A stretch of DNA of 64,000 bases from contig CAWAWR010000030.1 of NCBI GenBank assembly GCA_963785745.1, positions 111,916 through 175,915 on the forward strand, in the 5' to 3' direction. The notes beneath the pieces are model-generated. The model saw nothing but the letters and a program-made list of their open reading frames with translations, searched no databases and was not told the origin of the DNA. The position numbers and the translations under genes were made by a program. The DNA is from VAZQ01 sp963785745. Its GTDB lineage: Bacteria; Pseudomonadota; Alphaproteobacteria; Rhizobiales; Xanthobacteraceae. Below, piece by piece: positions 26,097-33,962 of this stretch (within the stretch, counting starts at the first letter, position 1; each line of letters begins with the position of its first letter).

Positions 26097-26377
26097 TGGT
26101 GATTTTTCCGTTCGTCAGCGTGCGAATGGAGGGCGACAAAACGCACGCACGGCCTCACATCCATTGCACGGTTGGCAAGCAACAGCACGCCTTCTCCGTC
26201 GCGATCAAAAACGGCGTTTTGCTTGCAGGTAAGCCGCCCAGCCACAGGCACCTCCGTGAGGTCCGGACTTGGATTCAGAAACACACGACAGCACTCCTAC
26301 AGCTTTGGAATGAAATGCAGGCTGGCAGGCCGGTGGAAGCCCTGATTTGTGAATTTCAAGAAGAGGCGGATCGGTAG
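26096..26377 (+). CDS. DUF4160-like protein
   Basis: 93 residues from GTG 26096. HARPHIHCTVGKQQHAFSVA, the following GVLLAGKPPSHRHLREVRTW and HTTALLQLWNEMQAG match the DUF4160 pattern of a His-x-His segment near the start and REVxxWIxxH...L...WN at the end. DUF4160 proteins often accompany DUF2442 partners in toxin-antitoxin-like pairs; no DUF2442 gene is seen here. The start is uncertain. Confidence 0.55.
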   Translation: MVIFPFVSVRMEGDKTHARPHIHCTVGKQQHAFSVAIKNGVLLAGKPPSHRHLREVRTWIQKHTTALLQLWNEMQAGRPVEALICEFQEEADR

Positions 26378-26389
26378 ATTGTGGCCCCC

Positions 26390-26662
26390 TCAGTTCCAGC
26401 GTCGCGCAATCTGATCAGCGCCGCGCTGCACGCTCGCGCACCCGCGCCGACAACACCCCGACCGCCGACGCCGCACGCTGTCCGCGAAAACAAACGACGG
26501 GACCAACACCGTTTCCGTGACGCCGGGGGTGTCGGTCCCGCCGAGTTCGCGGCCCGCCAAGAGGAGGATCGGACCGCAAGGCCGAAAATCTGTGCCGTCA
26601 AACTCAAACCCATGCGCCAGTTCAACGTCGGCGAGGCACGCCACGATCGCTGCCCAATACAT
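26390..26662 (-). CDS. Hypothetical phage-type protein
   Basis: 90 residues: MYWAAIVACLADVELAHGFE, FDGTDFRPCGPILLLAGREL, TETVLVPSFVFADSV. Follows the preceding small gene by 9 bp on the same strand in the capsid gene block. The arginine-rich C-terminus suggests the frame may be wrong after about residue 65. Unrecognised. Confidence 0.4.
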   Translation of the reverse strand: MYWAAIVACLADVELAHGFEFDGTDFRPCGPILLLAGRELGGTDTPGVTETVLVPSFVFADSVRRRRSGCCRRGCASVQRGADQIARRWN

Positions 26663-26671
26663 CGTCGCCGA

Positions 26672-26869
26672 TCATCGCGGCGCATCCTTGCCGCGCTCGC
26701 GTTCCAGCGCCTCGATCCGCTGTCGCAACGGCTGCAATTCGGCGCTGATCGCGGCGTCGATCGCCTGCCGCAAGATCGGCCCGAGCGCTTTTATCAACGC
26801 GACCGTTTTCGGGTTGCGTTGCCCGGCGGCATATTCTTGCGGCGTCAAGATGTGCGGATGTTGCGTCAT
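26672..26869 (-). CDS. Small phage-type protein, coiled
   Basis: 65 residues: MTQHPHILTPQEYAAGQRNP, VALIKALGPILRQAIDAAIS, LQPLRQRIEALERERGKDA. Helical with a C-terminal coiled coil. It starts 10 bp after the capsid stop. Likely a head-region accessory protein; family not recognised. Confidence 0.5.
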   Translation of the reverse strand: MTQHPHILTPQEYAAGQRNPKTVALIKALGPILRQAIDAAISAELQPLRQRIEALERERGKDAPR

Positions 26870-26879
26870 GCGCGCACCG

Positions 26880-27924
26880 TCAATAATTTACGCCGGACAA
26901 TGCGCTGATCGCAGTTGGCCGCGCGATAGCGAAACCGAAAAATCGTTCGCCGATAAGTCCCCTCTCGTCGTTCACCCACAAATTCCGCAGCAAGGTCGAG
27001 GCCGTCGCCGGACTGTCGGGACTCGTTTCGAGTTGCACGGACCCGTGCCGCAGCGGCCGCAGCGTAACCGCTTCGGACTCCATGACGAGGCCATCGGCGA
27101 CGATCATGATCGCGGCACCGGCCGGTAACTGGTCGCTGATCAGTCCCGTCAGTCCGGGAATTCAACTCGCCGCCTTTCAGTCCGAAGTTTGGAAAAATTC
27201 TTGCGCCGTCGGTGTGCGTCATGGTGGCGAGTTTTTTTGCATTGTCGGGATCGATGACGAAATAGACGTTCGACGCGGCGTTGATCGTGATCGCATCCAG
27301 CAAGCTTTCGATGTCGTTCATCACGCCGGATGGCGAGTTGCCCAACGACGCGATCGGGACGACGCTGGAAAACAATTCGCTTAAAAACACCAAGTTGGTC
27401 GCGGCGACGACGCCAGCGCGCAATTCGGTATCGAAAACCTGCGCCGCTGATGGTGTCGAAAACTTGAAAAGTTCTTCGGTCGCGATGACAATCGCGGTTG
27501 CTTTTCTCGGGGCCAGTTCCGCAGCGGAAATTGCCATCGACGAAATCGGCTTGACCATCGATTTATTGGGCACGCTGCCGACGACGCTTCCCGAAACGAC
27601 AATGCACCGAGTCTGCAACGGAAGTCGTTTCGCGCCGCCGGTCAACAGCTCATCGAAGACTGATGCCTGCTGCAAACTTGCAAGCCACGCGCTGGAAATT
27701 GTTCTGAATTCACTGAGTGCGGCGGCGTCGGTGGTGCTGCCCGCGCTGACGCCCGCTCGCAGAATCCGCTGCAAGCGCGGCGTGCCTTGTCGTTCGACGA
27801 TCGCCGCCAGCGTCGCCGGATCGGAGTCGCTGGCGAGTGCCCGCGCCAAGAATGAAAATTCGCGGCTAGCGGTGCTGACTTCGACGTTGGCGCTGACCCG
27901 CGCCAGTTCCCTCAGTGCACTCAT
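26880..27924 (-). CDS. HK97-type phage major capsid protein (one frameshift near 27150)
   Basis: About 347 residues after repair. An N-terminal helical region (MSALRELARVSANVEV) is followed by the capsid core: SSMAISAAELAPRKATAIVI, ATEELFKFSTPSAAQVFDTE, LDAITINAASNVYFVIDPDN. After the shift it continues LISDQLPAGAAIMIVADGLV and ends LLRNLWVNDERGLIGERFFG, then FAIARPTAISALSG. The last block (W..N..GL..ER.FGF...RP.A) is typical of HK97-fold capsids of Mu-like and rhizobial prophages. No portal or protease gene is adjacent. Confidence 0.72.
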
Positions 27925-27957
27925 CGACCGGACTCCCATCGGTAGTCGTTCCGGTCG

Positions 27958-28338
27958 TTAACACGGTCTATCCCTTGATGGCGGAACGCGTTCCACGGCC
28001 AGCAACGCCCGAAGAACGCGTGCCACTGCCAAAGCGATCGCGCTGCGATCCTCGCCGTCATCGGCCCGCAAAAATCCGGCGTCGACCAATTCAACGACGA
28101 TTTCATCCGGCACCTCCACCGGCAACACCATCCGGCCCGCGCGCTGGCGATCACGATAACGAAGCTTCCGAATGTGGGCGGCGGATTTCGTCACCCGGCC
28201 GGTGATGGCGTCGGTATTGGCGACACCGTTTTCGAGGCGGCGCGCGATATCGGCAAGCCAGCGATGGCGGCGATCCGGCGCAACGGCCGACGCGGCAATC
28301 ACGATTTGCGCCATCGCGGCGTCGGAAAGGGCGATCAT
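27958..28338 (-). CDS. Phage-type hypothetical protein
   Basis: 126 residues from ATG 28338, overlapping the upstream stop by 4 bp (ATGA). HRWLADIARRLENGVANTDA, TGRVTKSAAHIRKLRYRDRQ, VPDEIVVELVDAGFLRADDG. Helical, basic N-half and an acidic C-half. The position just before the capsid gene suggests a head or regulatory role. Not recognised. Confidence 0.45.
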   Translation of the reverse strand: MIALSDAAMAQIVIAASAVAPDRRHRWLADIARRLENGVANTDAITGRVTKSAAHIRKLRYRDRQRAGRMVLPVEVPDEIVVELVDAGFLRADDGEDRSAIALAVARVLRALLAVERVPPSRDRPC

Positions 28339-28583
28339 TTTTTGGCGGCTTTCTCTAGCTCGCAGCGCAGCCGCCACGCTTCGCGCCACTCCAATTGCTG
28401 CTGCTCATCATCCATCCACGTCGGCGGTTCTTCACCATCAACGTCCAGCAAATTTGGCAACCACGGTTTCCAATCCAACGCGGCGTACAATCCGGCCCAG
28501 TCCCGGCGCTGGTACGCCTCGATCGCCTTCGCGCTGAACCGCCGCCGCGTCGCTCGCCGGACCGGCGTTCTATTCGTCGGCAT
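28335..28583 (-). CDS. Small phage-type protein
   Basis: 82 residues from ATG 28583: MPTNRTPVRRATRRRFSAKA, IEAYQRRDWAGLYAALDWKP, WREAWRLRCELEKAAKK. It overlaps the small terminase end (28570) and the next gene start, so the run is translationally coupled. Basic N-terminus; unrecognised. Confidence 0.5.
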   Translation of the reverse strand: MPTNRTPVRRATRRRFSAKAIEAYQRRDWAGLYAALDWKPWLPNLLDVDGEEPPTWMDDEQQQLEWREAWRLRCELEKAAKK

Positions 28584-28941
28584 GTCCCCTCCATCCAGTG
28601 TCCTGACCGGGGCGACCGATCGGCTTGATCGCCTCGCTGGTGACGCCAAGCCGCACCAATGATCGCGCGATGAAGGCGCGGGCGGCCGCTTCGTGCTGCA
28701 ATGCCGGATGCGCGCGGATGCCGCCACGGGTCCGGATCATTTCGCCATCGGCGTCAATCTGTTCACGCAGCGCTTCCGCGCGATCAACCGACTGGCAAAT
28801 CAGTGTCAGCAATTCAATGCCTGCTGCGTCCGCGATTTCATAGTCGGCCATGATCGCGCGCCACACGTCGGTCCCACATCGCCCCAGCTTGCGGGCTGGC
28901 TTGGTGCCGGGTTCGATCAGGGTCAATTTCGGTTTTGCCAT
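28570..28941 (-). CDS. Phage terminase small subunit, P27 family
   Basis: 123 residues from ATG 28941 with AAGGA upstream. MAKPKLTLIEPG, then DVWRAIMADYEIADAAGIEL, RAEALREQIDADGEMIRTRG, RAHPALQHEAAARAFIARSL and RLGVTSEAIKPIGRPG follow the P27 TerS pattern (E...L...C...DR...L...I...G....G..HP....E...R......LG). TerS selects the pac/cos site for packaging. The large subunit is not found downstream or anywhere in the element. Confidence 0.8.
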   Translation of the reverse strand: MAKPKLTLIEPGTKPARKLGRCGTDVWRAIMADYEIADAAGIELLTLICQSVDRAEALREQIDADGEMIRTRGGIRAHPALQHEAAARAFIARSLVRLGVTSEAIKPIGRPGQDTGWRGHADE

Positions 28942-29743
28942 TTCAAGAAATCCTTGTTTCGGGCTTTTCTTAGTTCGAAGATTTTGTGGGGTGGCCCGGG
29001 TCAGGGCTGCGAAAGATTTCCTGCGCGCAGATATCCCCCGGGCGGCTGTGAAGGGACGTGAAAGCAAATCCATTCCTGTTAGGTGCTCTGCCACCATAAG
29101 GCATGGCCGCATACCTGTTCAGCACAGTACTCTTCCGTACTGACTATTTCTCTTCCCTGACCGAACGTTCGGGGGAAATATCGCGTAACTGAAGAACGGA
29201 GGATGCCGTGAGTTCGGGAGTCAAGCTTTTCGGGTTGGGAATGGCTATGGATCGTGCCGGTAAGTGTGGTGCTTTCGGTTAGCGATCAATGCGGCGTTTG
29301 CGTTGGTAGTTTATAAGCTGCTGTGATCGAAGGCGCGTCGGGCTAGCCGGAGGCCACGTTCTATTTACGCAGGACCGTCCAAAGCCCCGGCGACAATGCT
29401 ACCCGCCGCAAGGCCCATCACCCCGTAGAAGGCAAGTGCGAACCAATCCATCCACGGAAACGCGAACGATGGGAATTGGGTTGCGGCCTGCGTGCTCCAA
29501 ACCTGATTACTTGATTTTTCCGAACATTACCGGGCGTGAAGCGCGCACGCGGATACCTGCCGCAGCACGCCCCATTTGTTCAGTCGTTTGATGGCAGCGG
29601 CGAAGTCGCGGGCGACGCTCAAACGAGTGGGCTTTAATGTGTACACAAGATCGTGCAAATCACGCCTAAGGTGCGGTGATCGTCACCAAGCCAACGGCGG
29701 TCAAGATCCAATCTGGCATAGCACGTCCTCCGATGAGGCCTTT
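28942..29743. other. Gene-poor stretch with two tiny broken membrane-peptide frames
   Basis: No ORF of normal size is supportable. Plus strand 29208-29326: GTG with CGGAGG upstream reads VSSGVKLFG. After one-base shifts it continues WEWLWIVPVSVVLSV and AINAAFALVVYKLL, a single-pass peptide. Minus strand ending at 29365: FPSFAFPWMDWFALAFYGVM then GLAAGSIVAGALDGPA, another single helix. Both are speculative. Confidence 0.35.
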
Positions 29744-29875
29744 TTAGGCAAGCAGCGGAATACCAATCTCATTCTGGCAGTGTGTCCAGCGCCGCGCGGT
29801 TGCGACGGCCCGCCGGATTAGGTCAGCGATCGCGATGTGAAGTGGAAATTCTGTGTGGTGCGGGGGGGCGGTCAT
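29744..29875 (-). CDS. Short ORF resembling the start of a VRR-NUC-type nuclease (truncated)
   Basis: 43 residues: MTAPPHHTEFPLHIAIADLI, RRAVATARRWTH then CQNEIGIPLLA and stop. From memory of the family, phage VRR-NUC proteins begin similarly and continue with GE.R...TA.RL; here the homology would end abruptly after RRWTH, suggesting truncation. Weak evidence. Confidence 0.3.
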   Translation of the reverse strand: MTAPPHHTEFPLHIAIADLIRRAVATARRWTHCQNEIGIPLLA

Positions 29876-30097
29876 GGCGCCGCCCTCCGCTAATGAACGC
29901 GACCGCCTGTTGGCACCACGCCCGCCAAAGGGACCACCATCCTTCATCGGCCAACCTCTTGCCGACGTTGAACGCGGTGAACTTTCCAATTTGGGTATCG
30001 ATATCGAGCGCCCCTGCCGGTGCCGGTTTGAACGTATCGTAGGCGTGGATTCTGATTTCGGATTGGCGTCCGAAGCGAACCAGCCTTTCGCGTCCAT
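29823..30097 (-). CDS. Phage-type hypothetical protein (frameshifted)
   Basis: ATG 30097 (MDAKG), then a one-base shift near 30080 leads into ERLVRFGRQSEIRIHAYDTF, KPAPAGALDIDTQIGKFTAF, NVGKRLADEGWWSLWRAWCQ and AVAFISGGRRHDRP, ending at 29823. Good coding character but no family recognised. It lies just after the iteron-like repeats and overlaps the next short ORF. Confidence 0.45.
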
Positions 30098-30162
30098 TTT
30101 TGCAAAGTCAGTCCTACTACTGTTCTCTAAGGATTCACTCTTAGGAATCGGGCGGCGGCGCT

Positions 30163-30250
30163 GCCGCCCTTTATGGGACGGGAATGCCGCCCTTTCGGGT
30201 CTCAAGGTTTGCCGCCCTTTATCGAAAGGGTGACAGCCCTGCCGCCCTTT
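30163..30250. repeat. Four direct GCCGCCCTTT repeats, putative iterons
   Basis: TGCCGCCCTTT occurs with the 10-mer starting at 30163, 30186, 30211 and 30241, so spacings are 23, 25 and 30 bp. The array is directly downstream of a helix-turn-helix gene (stop at 30271). Iterons next to an initiator gene are a usual replication-origin layout; operator sites are the alternative. Confidence 0.55.
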
Positions 30251-30270
30251 CAATTCTTTTGGTTTGTCGT

Positions 30271-30602
30271 TCAAGGTCTTAGCTTTTTCGTTATAAGATG
30301 CAGTTGGTAGTGCGTGCTGTGTCCTCGGCCGCCACGCCGTGATCCAACGACGGTCAGATGGTTTCTCGCGACCAGCAGCGTTTCGGCCCGCTGTATCGTG
30401 CGCCGATCGACTCCCAATTCTTTGGCTAACGTGGTGTTGGACGGCCACGCCTCCGGTTTTGCTGTTGAAATAATCAACCAGCGCCATCGCCATCCGCGCC
30501 GCCGCGCCCGTCAATTCGGCGTCGCGCCTGGTCCAGCCAGTCGAATTTCTGGCGTACAAAGTCGTGCTGGCTTTCGGGCGGTCCGGTGCCGGGCGATGTC
30601 AT
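30271..30602 (-). CDS. Helix-turn-helix protein, possible replication initiator (two frameshifts)
   Basis: ATG 30602 overlaps the previous stop (ATGA). Reading MTSPGTGPPESQHDFVRQKF, then DAELTGAAARMAMALVDYFN and AWPSNTTLAKELGVDRRTIQ with RAETLLVARNHLTVV needs one-base shifts near 30520 and 30450. The central TTLAKELGVDRRTIQRAETL is a winged-helix/HTH of the kind found in phage and plasmid initiators and GntR/MarR-like replication proteins. Iteron-like repeats follow at once. Confidence 0.6.
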
Positions 30603-30933
30603 CCGCCGCCTCCGCGATCCAGAAGATCGAGCGCGGCTGCTAGCGGCGACTGCGGGTTCCCGCTGGCGTCACGCAGCAGGGCGCGCCGGATCGTTTCGAC
30701 CGGGGACTCCGAACTGAAGCGCGATCGACAATTACCACGGCGGCGTCTTTCGCCGCAGCGTCCGAATGCGACCCTACTTTCGCATTGGTGACGAATATTT
30801 CGGCGAGTTGTCCGTCGGGGTAACGCGAAATCGATGCGAGGTAGCGAAGCCCGTTGCACTCGAACGAGAAATTTTCGCTGGCGCGCCGGTTCGGCAACCG
30901 CTCGCGGGCTGCGGCATTCTTTTGAATTGCCAT
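30599..30933 (-). CDS. TSCPD-like protein (ribonucleotide reductase C-terminal-type domain), frameshifted
   Basis: About 111 residues. FSFECNGLRYLASISRYPDG, QLAEIFVTNAKVGSHSDAAA and KDAAVVIVDRASV; then a one-base shift near 30710 into SPVETIRRALLRDASGNPQS and PLAAALDLLD. This matches the small TSCPD-like proteins common in rhizobial prophages and islands, related to the C-terminal region of class II ribonucleotide reductases. Role unknown; perhaps nucleotide supply or regulation. Stop overlaps the helix-turn-helix start. Confidence 0.6.
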
Positions 30934-31046
30934 TGATCAGGACCTCGTTGCGAGGTTAGATCAGCGGCTGCCAAGCAACTGATTCCCCCGTGTGGTGCCC
31001 CGCTCGAATTGGAACGCCGCCTTGTCCAGGGGCGGCGTTTCGCTTT

Positions 31047-31429
31047 CTACTTTCCAGATGCCGCAGCTTCGCGGGCCGCACGCCACGCCGCCGCGCTTTC
31101 TTTCGAACGAACGTTCGCCGACCGACTTTCATGATTTGCGGGCCATGTCCGGTCCGTTGCAACTGGTAGTAAAACGGTTCGCTGATGTGGTTGCGACGGC
31201 AGAACGCCGCGATGCTGTAGCTATGGGCCTCGGGTTCGCCGCCGTCGTCGTCATCACCGCCGCGATGCTGCGGGTGACGGCGCTGGCGGCGCTGCTTGCG
31301 GTTGGCGCGTTTGGTCGCGACGTATCGACCAGCCTCTGCGGCCGCAACAGCCGGATCGGTCGGACTGGCCCGGCGCTTGTCGTCGACAACGCGGCCCGCC
31401 TCCACGGCTGCAACAGCCGGGTCGGTCAT
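31047..31429 (-). CDS. AlpA/excisionase-like DNA-binding protein (one frameshift)
   Basis: From ATG 31429: a short internal repeat (MTDPAVAAVEAGRVV, then PTDPAVAAAEAGRYVATKRA), a basic linker, then YSIAAFCRRNHISEPFYYQL and GHGPQIMKVGRRTFV. A shift near 31100 gives SAAAWRAAREAAASGK and a stop at 31047. The SIxxFCxxxxISxxxxYxL...GxGPxxMKVGxRTxI pattern is that of AlpA/Xis-type winged-helix proteins in tRNA-integrated islands. Likely excisionase or satellite activator, placed next to the integrase. Confidence 0.68.
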
Positions 31430-31740
31430 TGGATGGTCCTTCACATAGCTTTGTTGGCGCTTTGTTGAACCATCCACAAAATTTTCCGGCGGGAAAGAGT
31501 GTTAACCGTTGACGCACGCTGACGCTGGCGATTTGATTTCTAATTTCACAATTAATTTTGGAATTCTGTTGTGTTGTCAAAGGAATGCAGTTTTCAAAAA
31601 GTTGTCAAAAAATCTTTTGGCTTTACGCAAGATGCGCGTAACCGCCGCGAAACAAGATTGCAAGATTGTCGGCGATCGGGTCACATAGGCCGCAAATCGT
31701 TGGCCGCGAAGTGAAATTTTTGATCAATTCTGCCCTTGGT

Positions 31741-31767
31741 TTTCAAGTTGATATCATCAACCTGAAA
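31741..31767. promoter_or_regulatory. 27-bp palindromic operator candidate
   Basis: TTTCAAGTTGAT and ATCAACCTGAAA are inverted 12-bp arms (11 of 12 paired) around ATC. It lies in the AT-rich 412-bp gap between the integrase 3' end and the AlpA-like start. Two direct GTTGTCAAA copies lie nearby at about 31570-31605. Confidence 0.5.
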
Positions 31768-31841
31768 TTCCGCCGACGCATGGCGCTACCGCCCGCGAAG
31801 TTTGACCATCTTGTCGGGAACCGCGTCCGGCGAGGTATCGA

Positions 31842-33180
31842 TCAGCGCGTCATCGGTATTACCTTGCTGATCAGCTTCACACCGAATTTCGGCGCGCCCG
31901 CTCGGATGGCTTCGGCCTTGAAGCTTGGACTTAGGTGCCCGTAATGCTTCTCCACCATGCGGGTATCGGCGTGCCCAAAATTTTGCGCCACGACCATCGA
32001 CGGCATGCCGTTCATGATTGCAAGCGAACCGTAGGTGTGTCGCGTCACATGGAAGTTTGCTGGCGGCTTGATCCGCGCCCGGTGCGAGGCCTCCTCGATA
32101 GGCCTGACTTGGTGCGATTTGCCCCATAGGGTCCCGTCGGACTTTGTGAAGATGGGCGCGTCCGGCGCACGTCCTGCACAATGATGCTCGAAAAATTTGA
32201 TGCCCTCGCCGGTCAGGTGCGCGTGATAAACTTTAACGCTGCCGTCGCCTTTGCGACTGCTCAGCCGAACGGTGCCAACATCGGCATTGAAGTCCTCGAC
32301 AACCAATTGTGTGATCTGGCCGTAGCGGGCACCCGTCAGCAGCGCGGCGTGAAGCACGGGCCGGAAATCAGGGTCGCTGGCATTGACAAGCCGCCCGGCT
32401 TGTTCGGCGGTCAGATATCGCACGCGGGCGCTGATCAACCTTGCGGAACGGCTTCACCTTCCGCCATGCGATGTCCGAAGCAACCCTGTCGTTCTCAAAA
32501 GCCTTATTGAGTGCCGCGCGCAAGACCGTCCAAATTCGGTTTGCGGTTGCCCGCCGCTTCCGTTTGGTTTCGTCCCCTTCTCCTGTCGGTCGGTGCTTTT
32601 GCGCCTCGTCCTTGCGGCTGCGCAGCCGTGGCGCGCCCGCGCCAGATCATTGCGCCATTTCGTCAATTGACCCGCCGTTAGTCGAGAAACCTCGACGAGG
32701 CCGAGTTTGGGCCGGATGAATGCGCGGTCTCGATATTTGGCGTCGTCTATCGCTGTCGCGGGTCTGCCGTCCGCCTCAAGGAAGGCGAAATAATCATTCA
32801 TCGCCCGCCCGACGGTGTACGGACCGGAGGGCACTACGGGAATCAAGGGCCACGCCCTTGGCATGGTTGATCCTCCGTTTGCGGGCCTCTGCGACGGCTT
32901 GTCCGTAGTTTAGGATCGTGGTGCCGTCCGGGTCGGAGAAGTCGTCCGCGATGGCGAGGTTGGCGACGACGTATTCTTCCTGACCGCAATAGTGCCGCGT
33001 TACCCACTTGCCAGCGCCGCCCGATGAGGGTTTGCGGTAGCCCAGATGCAGACCGGGTTCTAGACTGCGGTAGTATGGCTTGCCGCCCGGTTCCAGCCGT
33101 GACCTTGCGCTGCGCGTTTCAAGTTTGGTATCGCGTGACCGTGCGTGCCACTGTTTCCGCCCCCGTTGCTTGGTGTCCAA
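31842..33180 (-). CDS. int: Tyrosine-type site-specific integrase (two or more frameshifts)
   Basis: Three overlapping reverse frames rebuild one protein of about 440 residues. The N-terminal arm-binding part is SRDTKLETRSARSRLEPGGK and PYYRSLEPGLHLGYRKPSSG. The SAM-like core-binding domain is VGRAMNDYFAFLEADGRPAT through RLTAGQLTKWRNDLARA. The catalytic domain has Arg in TGARYGQI, Lys in SSRKGD, HVTRHTYG (HxxR), NFGHADTRMVEKHYGHL (His and the nucleophile Tyr). Breaks are near 32830 and 32450. The start is unclear: TTG 33180 lies inside the tandem arm-site motif; a GTG near 33150 with a later shift is equally likely. It drives integration into tRNA-Glu. Confidence 0.9.
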
Positions 33181-33194
33181 TAGGTGTCCAATAT
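33173..33194. promoter_or_regulatory. Right tandem GTGTCCAATA sites, putative integrase arm-type sites
   Basis: Same tandem GTGTCCAATA arrangement as at 22071-22092, about 100 bp inside attR and overlapping the 5' end of int, so it could also autoregulate the integrase. Confidence 0.55.
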
Positions 33195-33199
33195 ACGGG

Positions 33200-33284
33200 G
33201 GTAGAGTGTGGTAGACAACGATAGTGCACAGTGGAGGAATTGCTGGTGTTTCCGCGAGTAAATTGCGGTAGAGTGCCGTAGACA
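33200..33284. repeat. Pair of GGTAGAGTG..GTAGACA direct repeats near attR
   Basis: GGTAGAGTGTGGTAGACA at about 33200-33217 and GGTAGAGTGCCGTAGACA at about 33267-33284, two mismatches. Between the arm sites and attR; candidate excisionase or second-type arm sites. Confidence 0.45.
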
Positions 33285-33292
33285 GACTTATA

Positions 33293-33339
33293 GCCCTTTC
33301 ACGGCGGTAACACGGGTTCGAGTCCCGTAGGGCGCGCCA
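33293..33339. repeat. attR: right 47-bp direct repeat
   Basis: Identical to 21978-22024. Only the 3' part of tRNA-Glu is present here, so this copy is not a tRNA gene. Confidence 0.95.
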
Positions 33340-33431
33340 AATATGCCAAAAAGCCGGAGTTCGGCGAGCGACCGGCGCAATTTCGGGTAGCGGTCGGCAA
33401 CCTGCCGCGGCCGGCGCCGGGGGGACATGTC

Positions 33432-33959
33432 GTGACCAACAGTACGGACGAGAGCCAGCGCGCCCACACGCGCGAACCGCTTGCCGCCGATTTCATCATT
33501 CCGCTCCTCGCCTGCGGGCTCGCGGGCTACTACCTGGCGACGACCACCGATCTCGTCTGGGAGGCGCGCGCCGCCGGCGTTGCCGTCGGCGTTCCGCTGA
33601 TCGCCATGTCGGTCGCTCACATGGGCCGCACGATCTACCGGATCGTGCAAGGCAGCGGCAGCTTCTCCACCGGCGAGATGTTCGCCGACACGCTGTTCAA
33701 CCGGCAGCGACTGGCGCTCGTGGTGCTGGTCTCGCTCTTCGTCGCCGCTCTGCCCTGGACCGGCACCACGCTCGGCCTGTTTCTCCTCCTCATCGCCGGC
33801 ATGTGGACGCTTGGCGTGACCAGCATCCGCCAGCTCGTGGGGATTGCCGCCACGACGGCCGCAGTCGTCTACGTCCTGCTGATCTACCTGGTGAGCAGCC
33901 GGCTGCCGCAAGGACCGATCGAGTGGCTGATCACCCGCGTGTTCGGGATCGGGGGCTGA
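33432..33959 (+). CDS. tctB: Tripartite tricarboxylate transporter small membrane subunit TctB
   Basis: 175 residues from GTG 33432. Four helices: FIIPLLACGLAGYYLATTT, ARAAGVAVGVPLIAMSVAHM, RLALVVLVSLFVAALPWTGT with TLGLFLLLIAGMWTLGV, and AATTAAVVYVLLIYLV. Typical of TctB (TTT small subunit). It is 3 bp upstream of tctA. The element attR ends 92 bp upstream, so integration left this operon intact, though its original upstream region is now the island. Confidence 0.92.
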   Translation: MTNSTDESQRAHTREPLAADFIIPLLACGLAGYYLATTTDLVWEARAAGVAVGVPLIAMSVAHMGRTIYRIVQGSGSFSTGEMFADTLFNRQRLALVVLVSLFVAALPWTGTTLGLFLLLIAGMWTLGVTSIRQLVGIAATTAAVVYVLLIYLVSSRLPQGPIEWLITRVFGIGG

Positions 33960-33962
33960 TCC

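Larger units (their letters stand above)
21978..33339. mobile_element. 11.3-kb integrative element in tRNA-Glu, phage-satellite-like
   Basis: Bounded by a perfect 47-bp direct repeat of the tRNA-Glu 3' end, with a tyrosine integrase reading inward from the right end. Right half, all minus strand: integrase, AlpA/Xis-like, TSCPD-like, helix-turn-helix protein, iteron-like repeats, small orphan genes, P27-type small terminase, three small head-region-type genes and an HK97-type major capsid protein. Left half: small, mostly plus-strand cargo. No large terminase, portal, protease, tail or lysis genes are recognisable. Base composition in parts is visibly more AT-rich than the flanks. Confidence 0.9.

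Noticed and set aside
30163..30250. Regular short repeats considered as a CRISPR array
   Set aside because: Repeat unit is only 10-11 bp, spacing is uneven and no cas genes are near; an iteron or operator array fits better.
33293..33339. Second tRNA-Glu gene
   Set aside because: Only the 3' 47 bases are present; the 5' acceptor and D-arm are missing, so this is attR.
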